In this document: in pieces, positions 1-9,212 of the stretch
Numbering within the stretch: the stretch's first letter is position 1
Layout: every line of letters starts with the position of its first letter
From: Hirsutella rhossiliensis
Taxonomy: Eukaryota > Ascomycota > Sordariomycetes > Hypocreales > Ophiocordycipitaceae
Assembly: GCF_020360975.1 (NCBI RefSeq)
Contig: NW_025408675.1
Coordinates: forward strand, 3,038,001-3,102,000
Length of the DNA stretch: 64,000 nt
Direction of reading: 5' to 3'
Made by a program: the position numbers and the translations under genes
The notes under the pieces: model-generated
Told to the model about the DNA's origin: nothing
The model's input: the letters and a program-made list of their open reading frames with translations, nothing else
Database searches by the model: none

Positions 1-300
1 TGGAGGCTGGCTGTGATGCACACGACGACCAGGGCAGCAGCAACAAGCCTCAAGCCAACATTGCAGACTCGCTGCCTCCCGCATCAACAACCTCGAGCGT
101 CAAATCACGTCACGAAAGACAACAATTGACGAGAGTGGTGGTCGTCTTGCCAGTGGTCAGGAACACAACCTGTTTCTCCGTCACCGCCCAACAGGGTGCG
201 ATATACCAGAAACTTCACACCGTCCCACGCCAACTCATGACGCCATTCGCTGCTTGAGTCACCTCCCCCATAACAAATACCACAGCTACCCAATCCCTGC
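1..300. other. Flanking sequence without a supported gene
   Basis: This is GC-balanced sequence lying downstream (3' side) of the minus-strand gene at 301-972. Short open frames exist but show no recognisable domain, and they overlap the 3' flank of that gene. I see nothing further in it. Confidence 0.4.
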
Positions 301-972
301 TCAAACGTCAAGCCACACAATCTCATTCACGAGATCAAGGTCGGCGTACTTTCCCCGTACCCCCTTCATCCAAGCCGCCTCAATCTCTACGGCGGCCACG
401 CGGAATCCCCTGTGCGCTTCCGTCCCAATCACCCTGTACGCGTAATATCTACGAAACTCCCTCTTGAGCCGCTCGTAGTCTTCCGTCAGCCGCTTGGTGT
501 AGTCATCGCGCTTCTTGAGCTCCTCGGCCGCGTCCGTCTGCTTCGAAAACACCCGCTCCGCAGTAGCGTTTAGCATAAACTGCTGGAGCATCAGGCGGTA
601 CACGATGCCAAAGCACACCCGTCTCGCCTCCGTGTTTTCGTTGGCGAGGAGCGAAAAGTCGACGTCGACGTAGCAGTTCTCGGCATACATCTTCCCAACC
701 ACCTCTGCCGTCGGAAGGACAACCATGTAAAGCAGCTCCATCTCCCACAGGTCGAACTCTTCCAGGGCGCCCTCGACGTGGTCGACCATACGAACGCCGA
801 CGCACTTTGGGTTCCGGGGCCTTGACGAGCTCATGACGGCTCTTGGAAGAAGAGATTCACGGGCTGAATATTCGGAATAGCCATTTGGTGTCCAGTGTCG
901 AATGTAGGCCGGCGAACGCAAGCTGAGGAAACTGGGAGGCTGCTTGGCGTTTGCAGCCGGGACGGGACGCAT
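301..972 (-). CDS. Hypothetical protein, 223 aa
   Basis: An uninterrupted minus-strand frame of 223 codons. I do not recognise the family. The first 47 residues are rich in Ser, Pro, Arg and aromatic residues with little acid, so they could be a presequence or 5' leader. A second Met at residue 47 is an equally good start. Residues from about 55 look like a folded, mostly helical domain (for example LEEFDLWEMELLYMVVL), followed by a charged helix around residues 145-175 (EELKKRDDYTKRLTEDYERL) that could form a short coiled coil. No signal peptide or membrane segment is clear. It lies 421 bp downstream of another minus-strand unknown (1394-1972). The two could be exons of one gene, because the upstream frame ends just before a GTGAGG donor-like site, but I found no acceptor that settles this. 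Function unknown. Confidence 0.55.
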   Translation of the reverse strand: MRPVPAANAKQPPSFLSLRSPAYIRHWTPNGYSEYSARESLLPRAVMSSSRPRNPKCVGVRMVDHVEGALEEFDLWEMELLYMVVLPTAEVVGKMYAENCYVDVDFSLLANENTEARRVCFGIVYRLMLQQFMLNATAERVFSKQTDAAEELKKRDDYTKRLTEDYERLKREFRRYYAYRVIGTEAHRGFRVAAVEIEAAWMKGVRGKYADLDLVNEIVWLDV

Positions 973-1393
973 GGAGCCTCTTATATCTGGGTTTCTGCGT
1001 CGGCTGCCGGAAGAAACAGAGCCTCGGGCTCAGATTGAGCGCACTGCTTCACACCTGGTGGTCGAACAAGACAAACGCTCCGTTCCTGGCTCGGGTCGCG
1101 CAGTGAACAGAAGACGCAAACATATCTTGCGGGACGCAGAATAAAAGCTCTCCCCGTTCCAGAGCCCGAGAGATCCCTGACACAGATTATTATCTGCCAG
1201 TACCCGTAAGCCTACACCAGTGTCACCCAGATACCGAGGAAATACAAAACGCCTTGATCCTCAGCCCTGCCTGGGTTTGTTGCCCCCTTTGAATTTGCCT
1301 GTCCGAACGGGGACTTGCTTTTCTCCTTTTTCGCGACCAAAAGAGTCCATACCAAATCAACCCGTTTACGCCAGCCTCAAGGCAGCGACTCCC
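973..1393. other. Intergenic (or intronic) spacer
   Basis: This spacer separates two minus-strand frames. It contains no domain-bearing frame. If the two flanking frames belong to one gene it would be a long intron, which would be unusual here because the other introns in the window are 58-65 nt. Otherwise it carries the promoter of the gene at 301-972. Confidence 0.4.
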
Positions 1394-1972
1394 TCACAAT
1401 GCGATAATGTTCCGAGTTCCGCAGTCTGTCGTGCCACCGAGGCTCCTCGCCGCCGTCTCGCAGGCCCAGTCCCAGTTCTGCTCCATCTCCCTGGTCAAGC
1501 ACGAACTGTAGTTCTTCCTCCTGACGTCGTACGAGTGAAAGACGTGCTGGTTTTTGAGGTCGCGAATATCCCTGCGAAGTAGCCCCGTAGCCACCTGGCA
1601 CTTGACAAACCAGTTGATGCGGTCCAGGCCGAGCATCTGGCGCCACATGGACGCGTACGACATGGCGTCGAGTTCCTCAATCATGTACTCGCGAAGCCGT
1701 ATCCCGTGCAGCAGTCCCGCCATGTGATGCTCCGGGCCGAAGCGCCGGTCGTCGGTCGGCCGGAGGTCCAAACGCGTCGGCTCCTCGAGCAGGAATCGGG
1801 CGAGGGCTGATCTCGTGGGGATGGGGATCCAGAAGTCGTCTGCCAGGGGCCGATAGGCCAAGTAGCGGCCGAGGTCTGCCACGGAGCTGACGGGCATGCT
1901 CCCGATACCCCGTGGAATATCGTCCGACAGGCTCGGAGCCTCGTAGGACGCGCCGCCGGCGGGGACAATCAT
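1394..1972 (-). CDS. Hypothetical protein, 192 aa
   Basis: A minus-strand frame of 192 codons starting at the ATG ending at 1972. The family is not recognised. The composition is that of a real soluble protein: alternating hydrophobic and charged segments, many Arg and Asp residues, several Trp and Tyr residues in the C-terminal half (such as MWRQMLGLDRINWFVKCQV and MEQNWDWACETAARSLGG), and no low-complexity run. There is no signal peptide, membrane segment or known catalytic motif. It lies upstream of, and on the same strand as, the unknown gene at 301-972. The frame ends just before a GTGAGG that could act as a splice donor, so the last few residues could be replaced by a downstream exon. 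Codon use matches its neighbours. Real gene likely, exact 3' end uncertain. Confidence 0.5.
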   Translation of the reverse strand: MIVPAGGASYEAPSLSDDIPRGIGSMPVSSVADLGRYLAYRPLADDFWIPIPTRSALARFLLEEPTRLDLRPTDDRRFGPEHHMAGLLHGIRLREYMIEELDAMSYASMWRQMLGLDRINWFVKCQVATGLLRRDIRDLKNQHVFHSYDVRRKNYSSCLTREMEQNWDWACETAARSLGGTTDCGTRNIIAL

Positions 1973-2302
1973 GGGTGGTGGGTAGGCGGGGAGGACGCCG
2001 ATGCGCTTCTCGTGCGAGCCCGTTCAGTGTCTTTTGTCGTGCAGCGTAGGTGAAATGCAGTTGAACAGCCAGTGGAACATGTCGGCAGAGATCATTAACG
2101 CTTTTATCTCGGAGCCTGCGTTGTCCAGTGCCTGAATAACATGCGTTGAGAGCCTGAGCAGAGCAAGTCGCGGCAAGCTGCGTCAATCCGAGGGACCCAA
2201 ACGCTTAACAGCAGGATATAACTCTGCGAGCACAAAGCATCCACGCAGGCTCAACGACCGTTTGACTCCCAGTAGACATTGCAATATTCCCTTTTCAATC
2301 GT
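1973..2302. other. Intergenic spacer
   Basis: About 330 bp between the start of the gene at 1394-1972 and the 3' end of the dehydrogenase gene at 2303-3577. It should hold the promoter of the former and the 3' UTR of the latter. No distinct motif is seen. Confidence 0.4.
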
Positions 2303-3577
2303 TCAAGAGCTCGCTTTGCCGTCTTTCTTCTTGGGCTTTGCGCCGCCTTTTTGTTTCTGCTGCCTTTGTCGCTCCTTGCCCTTGCGAATCGTCTCAACAA
2401 GGCCGCCGACCTCTTCCATCTTTTTCCTTTCTTCCTCTGCGTTGGCCTGCCTTTCTTGCTCGACCTTGTTTGCGGCCCTCTTTTTGGCCTGCTGCTTCTC
2501 CACCCGCTCAATCAGCACGTCGCTCTCCTCCCAAAGCGTCTTGGCCACCTCGTCCTCCTTGACCTCTGCGCGCGCAAAGTCCACCTCCATGCACTCCTTG
2601 ACCAGCCTGCCACCGGCGCCACGACCGAGCTCCGAGTCCATTGCCGCGTACAAAAGGGACTGCGCGGCGCGGTACGGCGACTTGAGCAGGAACCACGGCA
2701 GGGCGTAGGCGGCCAGGTAGAGGGCCAGGCCGGAGAGGGAGCCGCGGGTGAGCCAACGTCGAGATCCAGGAGTGCGACTGAAGCCCGGGTCGACGAAGAT
2801 AACGCGGGCATTCATGGGCAGCTGGTCCGGCCGCTTGTAGGCGTCGAGGTGCTTCTGGAAGGCCTGGCCGAAGACGTTGAGGGCAAGTTTGCTCCGCGCG
2901 TACGCCACTCCAGGAGACCAGTTGGATTCGGCAATGGGTTGTCTGAGGGACGGCGATGCAATGTAGGAGGAGCAGGTTGCAAGGATGATGCGTACGTCGC
3001 GGTCAAAGGGCTGCGCCTTGATGGCGGGGCTCAGTATGCCCAGCAGGTGGAAGTTGGCGAGAAAGTTGACCATCCACGTCTCTTCTATGCCCTCGTCCGT
3101 CTCTTTCCTAGATCCGCCGGGCGGCGTCAGGGTGGCAGCGCAGAGGACCAGCATGTCGAGCCTACGGGGCGGCGCGTTGTCGATCCATTTGGTCGCGAAG
3201 CGGCGGATGCTGTGCAGGCTGGAGAGGTCGACCTGCTCTGCATAGATGAGGTTGTTGCCAGACTTGTCGCGGAGGTCTTGGATATACTCGACGAGAAAAG
3301 GGTCCGACGGGGCGGTGTGCGTGAGCAGGACGAGCTGGGCGCCGCGGGCCGCGAGTTCCTGGGCGGCCTGGGCTCCGATCCCCGAGGTGCCGCCCGTGAT
3401 GAGCACCACCTTGCCGTGGAGGGGCCTCTCTGCGTCATTGGACCGCCCCGACGTCCAGCGCTTGAGGGTGACGAGGAAGGTAACGGTCAGGCAGGTGTAG
3501 AAGACGAGCCAGCGGTTGTCTCGAAGCCAGTCGGGCGGGCCATGCTCGACCATGTGGAAGATGAAGGGGATGGGCAT
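2303..3577 (-). CDS. Membrane-anchored short-chain dehydrogenase/reductase, 424 aa
   Basis: Predicted NAD(P)-dependent oxidoreductase of the SDR family; substrate unknown. A hydrophobic segment at about residues 22-37 (WLVFYTCLTVTFLV) follows a short N-terminus and should anchor the enzyme in a membrane, with the Rossmann domain from residue 55. The cofactor motif TGGTSGIG is at 61-68. The catalytic set is visible: Asn171 (VNFLANFHL), Ser203/204 and YxxxK as Y226-ARS-K230. The usual NNAG motif is replaced by LCAA at 145-148. A hydrophobic stretch at about 283-298 may add a membrane contact. Residues 356-420 are an odd Lys/Arg/Glu/Gln-rich tail, probably coiled coil ending in a polybasic stretch, making the protein longer than a plain SDR (about 250-330 aa). 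The layout recalls fungal lipid-droplet/ER SDRs such as yeast Env9, but that assignment is inference. No intron is needed; the start was chosen because the anchor follows it. Confidence 0.88.
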   Translation of the reverse strand: MPIPFIFHMVEHGPPDWLRDNRWLVFYTCLTVTFLVTLKRWTSGRSNDAERPLHGKVVLITGGTSGIGAQAAQELAARGAQLVLLTHTAPSDPFLVEYIQDLRDKSGNNLIYAEQVDLSSLHSIRRFATKWIDNAPPRRLDMLVLCAATLTPPGGSRKETDEGIEETWMVNFLANFHLLGILSPAIKAQPFDRDVRIILATCSSYIASPSLRQPIAESNWSPGVAYARSKLALNVFGQAFQKHLDAYKRPDQLPMNARVIFVDPGFSRTPGSRRWLTRGSLSGLALYLAAYALPWFLLKSPYRAAQSLLYAAMDSELGRGAGGRLVKECMEVDFARAEVKEDEVAKTLWEESDVLIERVEKQQAKKRAANKVEQERQANAEEERKKMEEVGGLVETIRKGKERQRQQKQKGGAKPKKKDGKASS

Positions 3578-4266
3578 GCTGGGCGAGTCGACGGACCGGG
3601 GCAGGGGAAAGACTCGAGGTTATGGACGCTTGTTTCGGCCATTGGGTGACGCTGAGGGCTGCCGTGGGATTGAGGCGTGTTGCTGAAGATTCGAGTCCAC
3701 TGACTCTTCATCAACAGGGGAGGCAGGAAGCACGTGACTTGGTGATCCAATCGCGTCGCAACGTCATCACAACCTTCGACTCGGAAACTCTGCGCCTGCA
3801 ACTGTTTCAATGCGAATAGACGACGACTACCATGACGGCCACAGAAGTCTGGCATCAACTCCGAGGCGCTCGCCGAGGCCATTCAGGACCGCAGGTTCCC
3901 GCATCTGCCCGCATCTGGACCTCAATCTGGAGATGGCAACGACAACAGCAATATTGAAGGGGAAAGCCGAGCACCGGCTTTTCATATTGCTCGGCTTTTT
4001 ATATGGGATGGAATGGAGTTCCAGTGCCATCTATCCATGAGGGCTCCCTTCTGGCTGCTGACGCTGGATGACTTGCCATCTGCGCAGCTCGAGCCCAGCT
4101 CTTGTCCATCATCAATCTACGGGGATACAAGAGAAGCGATTGCAATACTTGAATCGAACACTGCACTTCATCCGAGCTGGAAAACTGATCTCGCTAGATA
4201 TCAGAGCCCCCATCTCACTCCGGACCAATCTTCTCCGCCTCCTTGCGGTATTCGCCAATCTTACAC
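3578..4266. other. Intergenic region, SDR promoter and hydrolase 3' flank
   Basis: This 689-bp gap lies between two minus-strand genes. It holds the promoter of the dehydrogenase (right next to 3577) and the 3' flank of the DUF2235 gene. The only structure seen is a perfect 10-bp inverted repeat at 3963-3972 and 3989-3998, described separately. No further gene is supported. Confidence 0.5.
3963..3998. repeat. Perfect 10-bp inverted repeat (hairpin)
   Basis: AAAGCCGAGC at 3963-3972 is the reverse complement of GCTCGGCTTT at 3989-3998, with a 16-nt spacer. The right arm is followed by a T-run. It lies about 270 bp beyond the DUF2235 stop codon. Its role is unknown; it could form a stem-loop in a transcript 3' region or a cruciform. 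Confidence 0.6.
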
Positions 4267-6561
4267 TCATGCCTCGCCCATCGCACGCTGCAACTCCCTC
4301 AATGCCCGTTGGTCTCGGCCGGCTGCTCCTTTTTTGGACCATACCTCCCCGATGGGGTCCCCGTGCTCTGCCACACACACCCAGTCCCCGGTGCCGTACT
4401 CGGCCGGCGCCCGCCTGATGCCTCGGCCGCCCCCACCGATGATGAGGTTGCCCGGCCGGTACGTCTCGTCTTCCTTGAGCCGCCGGATGACGCTGCCGTG
4501 CACGCGCACGTTGGACGGGATGTCGCGCACCTCGCCGCGCGGCAGCGGCCACCGGATCGGCTTCCACGAGCCGTCGGCCTGGAGATCCATCCTTCGAAAT
4601 GGGAGGAATTCCATCAAGTTCCACGCCGTCACCGCCATGGTGCCCAGCCCGCCGCCGTAGACGAGCGAGTCATGGATGCGCGACGTGTGCGCCCGGTGCA
4701 TCAGGTCGTGAAAGTGCGACGTGTGGCCGCACCCGTCACCCCCGCCGAACTCCTTGTTGTCCGTCTCCGGGCTCGACTGGCCCGCAAGAGGACTGGCCTG
4801 CAGCCCGTTGTGCTCGTCGTTGACCCGTATGTCGGGCTTTTCAGCGGCACTTGGCGGCCGCCGGCTCGTCTTGGTCGCTTGAGTGGGGGCCCTGAATTGC
4901 TCCGCGGCGTCCCACATGCATCCCAGCTCTGATACCTTATCCATGTCAAAGGGCAGGCCGGCCTTGATGGCCTCGCGCACGATCCATGCCAGCGGCACGT
5001 GGCTTGCGCTCTTGCGGCCGTCGAGGGCCTCCCATCCGCCGCCGACGTCTCCGTGGCCGCCCGCGAACCAGATCTCGTCGACGTCCTGCTCCCCGTCGTC
5101 ATCGTAGTCGTCTCGCCCCGCGTCCGAAGTCGGGCCACCGCCGGACGCGCAGGACATGGCGTCAACTTCTTCCGCGACAGACAACCGGCGGGACCTAGAC
5201 CGGGGCCGGTAGGGCTTGCAGGGAGAAAGGGTGGACGGCGGTTGCTGTTGGGGCCTGGCCGTGTCGCCAGCGGAGAGGTGGTTGTCCTTGTCCCTGCCCG
5301 CGGTGGACGAGGCGCGCGGCCGGTGAGTAGAGTGGGGTCTGCCCAAGTCGAGGCTTCGTCGAAAGGGCTCCAGCAGCTGCTCCATGTGGCGGCGGTGGTG
5401 GTGGTGATGGCGATGGCGGGCCGAGGAAGCGCTCTGGTACATGAGATCCTGGCGGAACTTGGCGCGCCTCTCGTCGATGCTGACGGCATGGCGGATGACG
5501 CGGGCGCTGCTGCGGGCCGTGTAGGGGAACTTGCTGCGCTGCATCCAGGCCGTCTCGAAGCGAGGGACCGAGTTGACCGTGTCGAAGAGGCCGAGGAAGC
5601 GGATCCTGCCGACGGGGCGCGAGAAGGTCTCGCGGAAGCCCTTCATGTAGCTGTGCATTTTGCGAGCCTGGCGAGCGGCCTCCTGGGCCTTGTCATTGTC
5701 GCCGTCTCCGTCGTCGTCGGCGGCGGCGGCGGCCTCGGACATGGAGCTCTGGCGGCGGCTCTGCCACTGCGCAAAGGCCTTCCAGGCAAACTTGACCATC
5801 TCCTCGTTGCCGTGGGACAGCAGGCCGATGTGGTCGAGCATCTCGGCGAGGAAGCGGGCAATGTAGGCGCCGCGGCTGAAGCCAAACATGTATATTTCGT
5901 CGCCCGGGTTGTATAAGCGCATGAGGAAGCGGTAGCCGCCGACGACGTGCTGGTCGAAGGAGGAGCCGACGGCCGAGTCCTTGGCCTTTGTGTACCACGA
6001 CTTGAGGCGGGCGCGGAAGCCCGTGTGGTCGAGGGAGCCCGAGACGACGTAGGTGCCGATGCCGGCTGATTTGATGCATCAAGTTGACTGGTTAGCAGGA
6101 CTCTCGACACACGGGGAGAGCCTCTCACGCTGGTAGTAGTGGTACTGGTCGCCGGCGGTGCGGTCCAGCATGCGGAAGATCTTGAGGATGTTGCTGTCGC
6201 TCTCATCGCCGTGGAACTTGTTGCCCGTGCCGTCGAAGCAGAGGACCAGCTTGCGGGGGGAGCGGCCGCCGTCGCCGCCGCGGACATTTCTGCCGCCGCT
6301 CAGGATGGTGACGGGACTCATAGCGCCGTCGTCGGAGAGGTGCTCGGGCTCGTCGTGCCGGGCGTCCCTGGAGGCGGCGTGAGAAGTCGGCGCCCAGGAC
6401 GGGTCGAGGAGGCCCGAGGCCATGTTAAGGGGACGCTGCCGCGCGCGCTGTTGCACAACCGGGGGCTGTTCCGGCGTCTCGGCATCAACACTGCCCTCCG
6501 TTTGGCCGCCCTTGTCCGGATGGAACCCTCCTCCCCGAGGCGCCCGTGGATGCAGCCCCAA
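4267..6561 (-). CDS. DUF2235 alpha/beta hydrolase (Tle1-like lipase fold), 743 aa, one intron
   Basis: Predicted serine hydrolase of the DUF2235 family, which includes the bacterial type VI phospholipase Tle1; the fungal substrate is unknown. Exons are complement(6129-6561) and complement(4267-6065). The 63-nt intron (GTGAGA...CAG, branch GCTAACC) joins the frames to give QYHYYQPGIGTY, the family signature. Motifs: KLVLCFDGTGN at about 104-114; nucleophile elbow GFSRG with Ser208; GLFDTV with Asp306; WFAGGHGDVGGGW with His482, giving a complete Ser-Asp-His triad. Between Asp306 and His482 lies a long low-complexity insertion, including a His/Arg run near 361-371 and an Asp-rich stretch just before His482. 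The first 100 residues are also low complexity, so Met47 or Met81 could be alternative starts. No signal peptide or membrane segment is seen, so it is probably cytosolic or peripheral. The total coding length is an exact multiple of three. Confidence 0.9.
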
Positions 6562-7604
6562 GGTGACGGCAGCAGGGGATTCCGCAAAGGGCAGCCTCTC
6601 ACAAGGGAGCAGGATGGCGTGTGAGTGAGTGGTCGTATGCCGTGGCGTCTCCCTGTTGTCAACTTGTCACACTTCCCCCTCTTATCCGACAAATCAGCCA
6701 CGCACGGGGCGGGCTCTCGTTATGTATTACTATTCCGTAGCATATACGACTTGGCATGCACAAAGCTATCCATTGGGAGAGGGGGAAGGGTGATTAGTTG
6801 CAGCCGAAAAGAACGATTGCGGCCTGCATGCACGCGAGATGGACGGCCGCGATAACTGCGTGTCTCACTGAATGGGGCAAGCAAGTATCGGACCCCGGCC
6901 AGCTCAGCCGCTCCGGATCCCTGCCCGCGTCTGGCCCAAAAGGAATCATTCTTGGGACGGCATGGGACTATCATGCCGTAGGATGGAGCCTGCTCATCTA
7001 GGGCCGGCCGGGCCGTCCATCCCCCTCCGTCCGGAGTAATTCGTGTTACTGCCTTGAGCAAGTTCAGTGGCCTCAAGACATTGCGGCTCCCACGAGAGTC
7101 GAATCCCCAATGCGTCCATGTGGCGGCAGTGGTCGGCATCGAATCCCAGACGCTGCTGGAGAATGCCATTGGTTCGTAGGCGATGCCGCATGTCGGCTGC
7201 AGCGAAGCACATCACCATGCAGACAGCCAACATGGGCACGGATGTGGATCTTGATATGCGTGTGTATGTACTGTACTGTAGCAAATTACGGAGACTGCCC
7301 CCGAGATGCAGCATGTGCGTGCAGGACCGGACTCGGGACGGCACGTCCTTGGCTGATGGCTGATAGCAGACCGTCTTGGACTGTAGAGAAGCGCCTAGGT
7401 TCCCCCCCCGAGTTCTTACTTTGGTTCTCAAGAGTTGAAAGAAAAGGGAGGACGTGGAATCCGTGGCCCAAGTCGACACGAAACGTTGGAGAGCGTTAGA
7501 CATGGACAAGGAGTTGCGTGATAGTCGGGAGTGTCTCCTCTCACGCTCAACGGGATCACAAAGAGCCGTCAAGACGATGAAAAAGGCAACACAAACCGGG
7601 CCCC
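6562..7604. other. Intergenic region, about 1 kb
   Basis: This spans the DUF2235 promoter and the 3' flank of the enoyl-CoA hydratase-family gene. Several short frames exist on both strands (for example minus 6720-7169), but none has a recognisable domain or convincing codon pattern. A tRNA B-box-like string near 7085 has no matching tRNA fold. I see no gene here. Confidence 0.4.
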
Positions 7605-8528
7605 TTACAGCTTGCTGTCCTTCCACACCGGCTTCCTCCTCTCCACAAAGCTCGCAATCCCCTCGCGCATGTTCTCCCCGCCCTCCATCCGGGCATACAC
7701 GCCCTCGCCAACCCGCCTCGTGCTGGCCCGCGGGTCCTCGGCCTCCCACGCGCCCAGCAGGCCCTCGCGAGTCACCATGACCGCGTCGGGCGAGTTGGCC
7801 GCAACCCGCTCCGCCCACCGCAGAGCCTCCTCGACGACCGCCGCCGCCGCCGCCTGGGCCTCTCCGCCCCCGTCGCCGACGACCTTGTTGACGATACCCC
7901 ACTCCCGCATCTGCGCCGCCGTGTGCCGCGTGCTCCCCAGGAGCGCCATCTCCGACGCCCGCTGCCTGCCCACGATGCGCGCCAGCCGCGGCAGCCCGCC
8001 CGCCACGGCCACGACGCCCACGCCCACCTCGGGCAGCCCGAAGCGCGCCCCGGCCGCCGCCACCACCAGGTCCGCGTTGAGCACCATTTCCACCGCGCCG
8101 CCCAGGCAGAGCCCGTTGACGGCCGCCACCACGGGCTTCCTGCCCCGGCGGTTGCTCAGCCCGCCGAAGCCGTGCCCCAGCAGGCCGTCCTCGGCCGCCG
8201 ACGAGGAAGCGGACGAGTTGCGCGCGTTCCACTCCTTGAGGTCGGCGCCGGCGGAAAAGGCCCGCCCACCCGCGCTTCCCGTCACGACGGCGCACCGCAG
8301 CGACGGCTCCGCGTCGAACCATGCCCACAGCCGGTCCAGCTGCGCGTGCATGGAGTGCGTCAGGGCGTTGAGCTGCCGCGGGCGGTCGAGCGTCACGAGC
8401 AGGACGTGGGGCCGCGGGAAGGCCACGACGGCGCCGGACACGGGCGGCGGGGGCTGAGAAAGGGCTGGCTGCGATGAGGATGTGGATGAGGATGATGACG
8501 GCATGGCGGAGGGGTAGAAGAAGCGCAT
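7605..8528 (-). CDS. Peroxisomal enoyl-CoA hydratase/isomerase-family protein, 307 aa
   Basis: Predicted crotonase-fold enzyme acting on acyl-CoA thioesters, probably in peroxisomal beta-oxidation or amino-acid breakdown. The fold is clear from residue 35 on. The oxyanion-hole segment AFSAGADLKEW is at 90-100. The segment VNGLCLGGAVEMVLNAD (137-153) carries Glu147, and FGLPEVGVGVVAVAGG (163-178) carries Glu167; these align with the two catalytic glutamates of classical hydratase. The protein ends in KDSKL, a canonical PTS1 signal, so peroxisomal import is likely. The start was taken at the ATG ending at 8528. The same frame stays open upstream to an ATG ending at 8837, and that extension is Arg/Ser-rich (LGRSQASPRSAQHRRR), so a longer, possibly mitochondrial form is conceivable. 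Residues 8-33 are a Ser/Pro linker. The length fits the family. The precise substrate cannot be told. Confidence 0.88.
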   Translation of the reverse strand: MRFFYPSAMPSSSSSTSSSQPALSQPPPPVSGAVVAFPRPHVLLVTLDRPRQLNALTHSMHAQLDRLWAWFDAEPSLRCAVVTGSAGGRAFSAGADLKEWNARNSSASSSAAEDGLLGHGFGGLSNRRGRKPVVAAVNGLCLGGAVEMVLNADLVVAAAGARFGLPEVGVGVVAVAGGLPRLARIVGRQRASEMALLGSTRHTAAQMREWGIVNKVVGDGGGEAQAAAAAVVEEALRWAERVAANSPDAVMVTREGLLGAWEAEDPRASTRRVGEGVYARMEGGENMREGIASFVERRKPVWKDSKL

Positions 8529-9212
8529 GGGCAGACGGCGGCGATGTTGCGCGGACCGCGGACTGGCCTGCGATCTCCCTAGCTGATGACGATTAAGGCT
8601 GCTTCTGTGCGCCCGGTAACGACGCGGTAGGGCGGGGGAAGAAAAAGGTGTTGCGTCGTTGATGAAGGAGAGAAGCGTGCCCCGGTCCAAGGCCGCCGCC
8701 GGCCCGAGTCCGGGATGCGGAGAACCAGTCCCACGAGCGGCTTCGGCATACAGTTGTGGAGAAGCCTCGGCACCGCGGAATTCGGCAATGCCCAGGACAG
8801 GCGCCAATTCGGTGACACACGTACTGCATGCACACACGAGACACGTCTTGGCGTCATTTGATTCTCGTCAATTCCTATCCGTGTCAATTCTTGCCTCCCT
8901 TTGAATGAATCCGCCCGTACGCCGACGGGCACCTCAAACTCCTACATGGTATCCCCAACACCCGCTGTCGTCGTGGCGGTCCTCAAAATTTACATATCAG
9001 TACATGGCGGCCATGAGCCACTCACCCGCGGCACATCCGCCAAATTCCCCTTTTTGCACCTTGACCGTCTGTCATGGCCCTTCCTACGGGTATCGTGCGT
9101 GCCGTGCCGTTGCTCTCGTGCCTCGACGAGCGTTGCCAAAGTCGCCTCTCGTCTTTTGCTGTTCCAGTGGTATGCCAAACGTAAACAGCTGCTCCAGGCC
9201 AGGCCCAGTCAA
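8529..9212. other. Intergenic region
   Basis: This is the promoter and 5' UTR of the enoyl-CoA hydratase-family gene and the 3' flank of the RBM25-like gene. An in-frame upstream extension of the hydratase gene runs from 8529 to 8837 and may be 5' UTR or an alternative N-terminus. No separate gene is seen. Confidence 0.4.

Noticed and set aside
2279..3649. Plus-strand frame of 456 aa opposite the dehydrogenase gene
   Set aside because: It is antisense to a frame with intact SDR motifs, and its own product matches nothing recognisable.
7073..7095. tRNA B-box-like GAGTCGAATCC
   Set aside because: It has two mismatches to the consensus, and no A box or cloverleaf can be drawn around it.
6994..8328. 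Long minus-strand frame (444 aa) overlapping the enoyl-CoA hydratase-family gene in another frame
   Set aside because: Its product is an Arg/Gly-rich low-complexity shadow. The overlapping minus-strand frame has a clear crotonase fold and ends in SKL.
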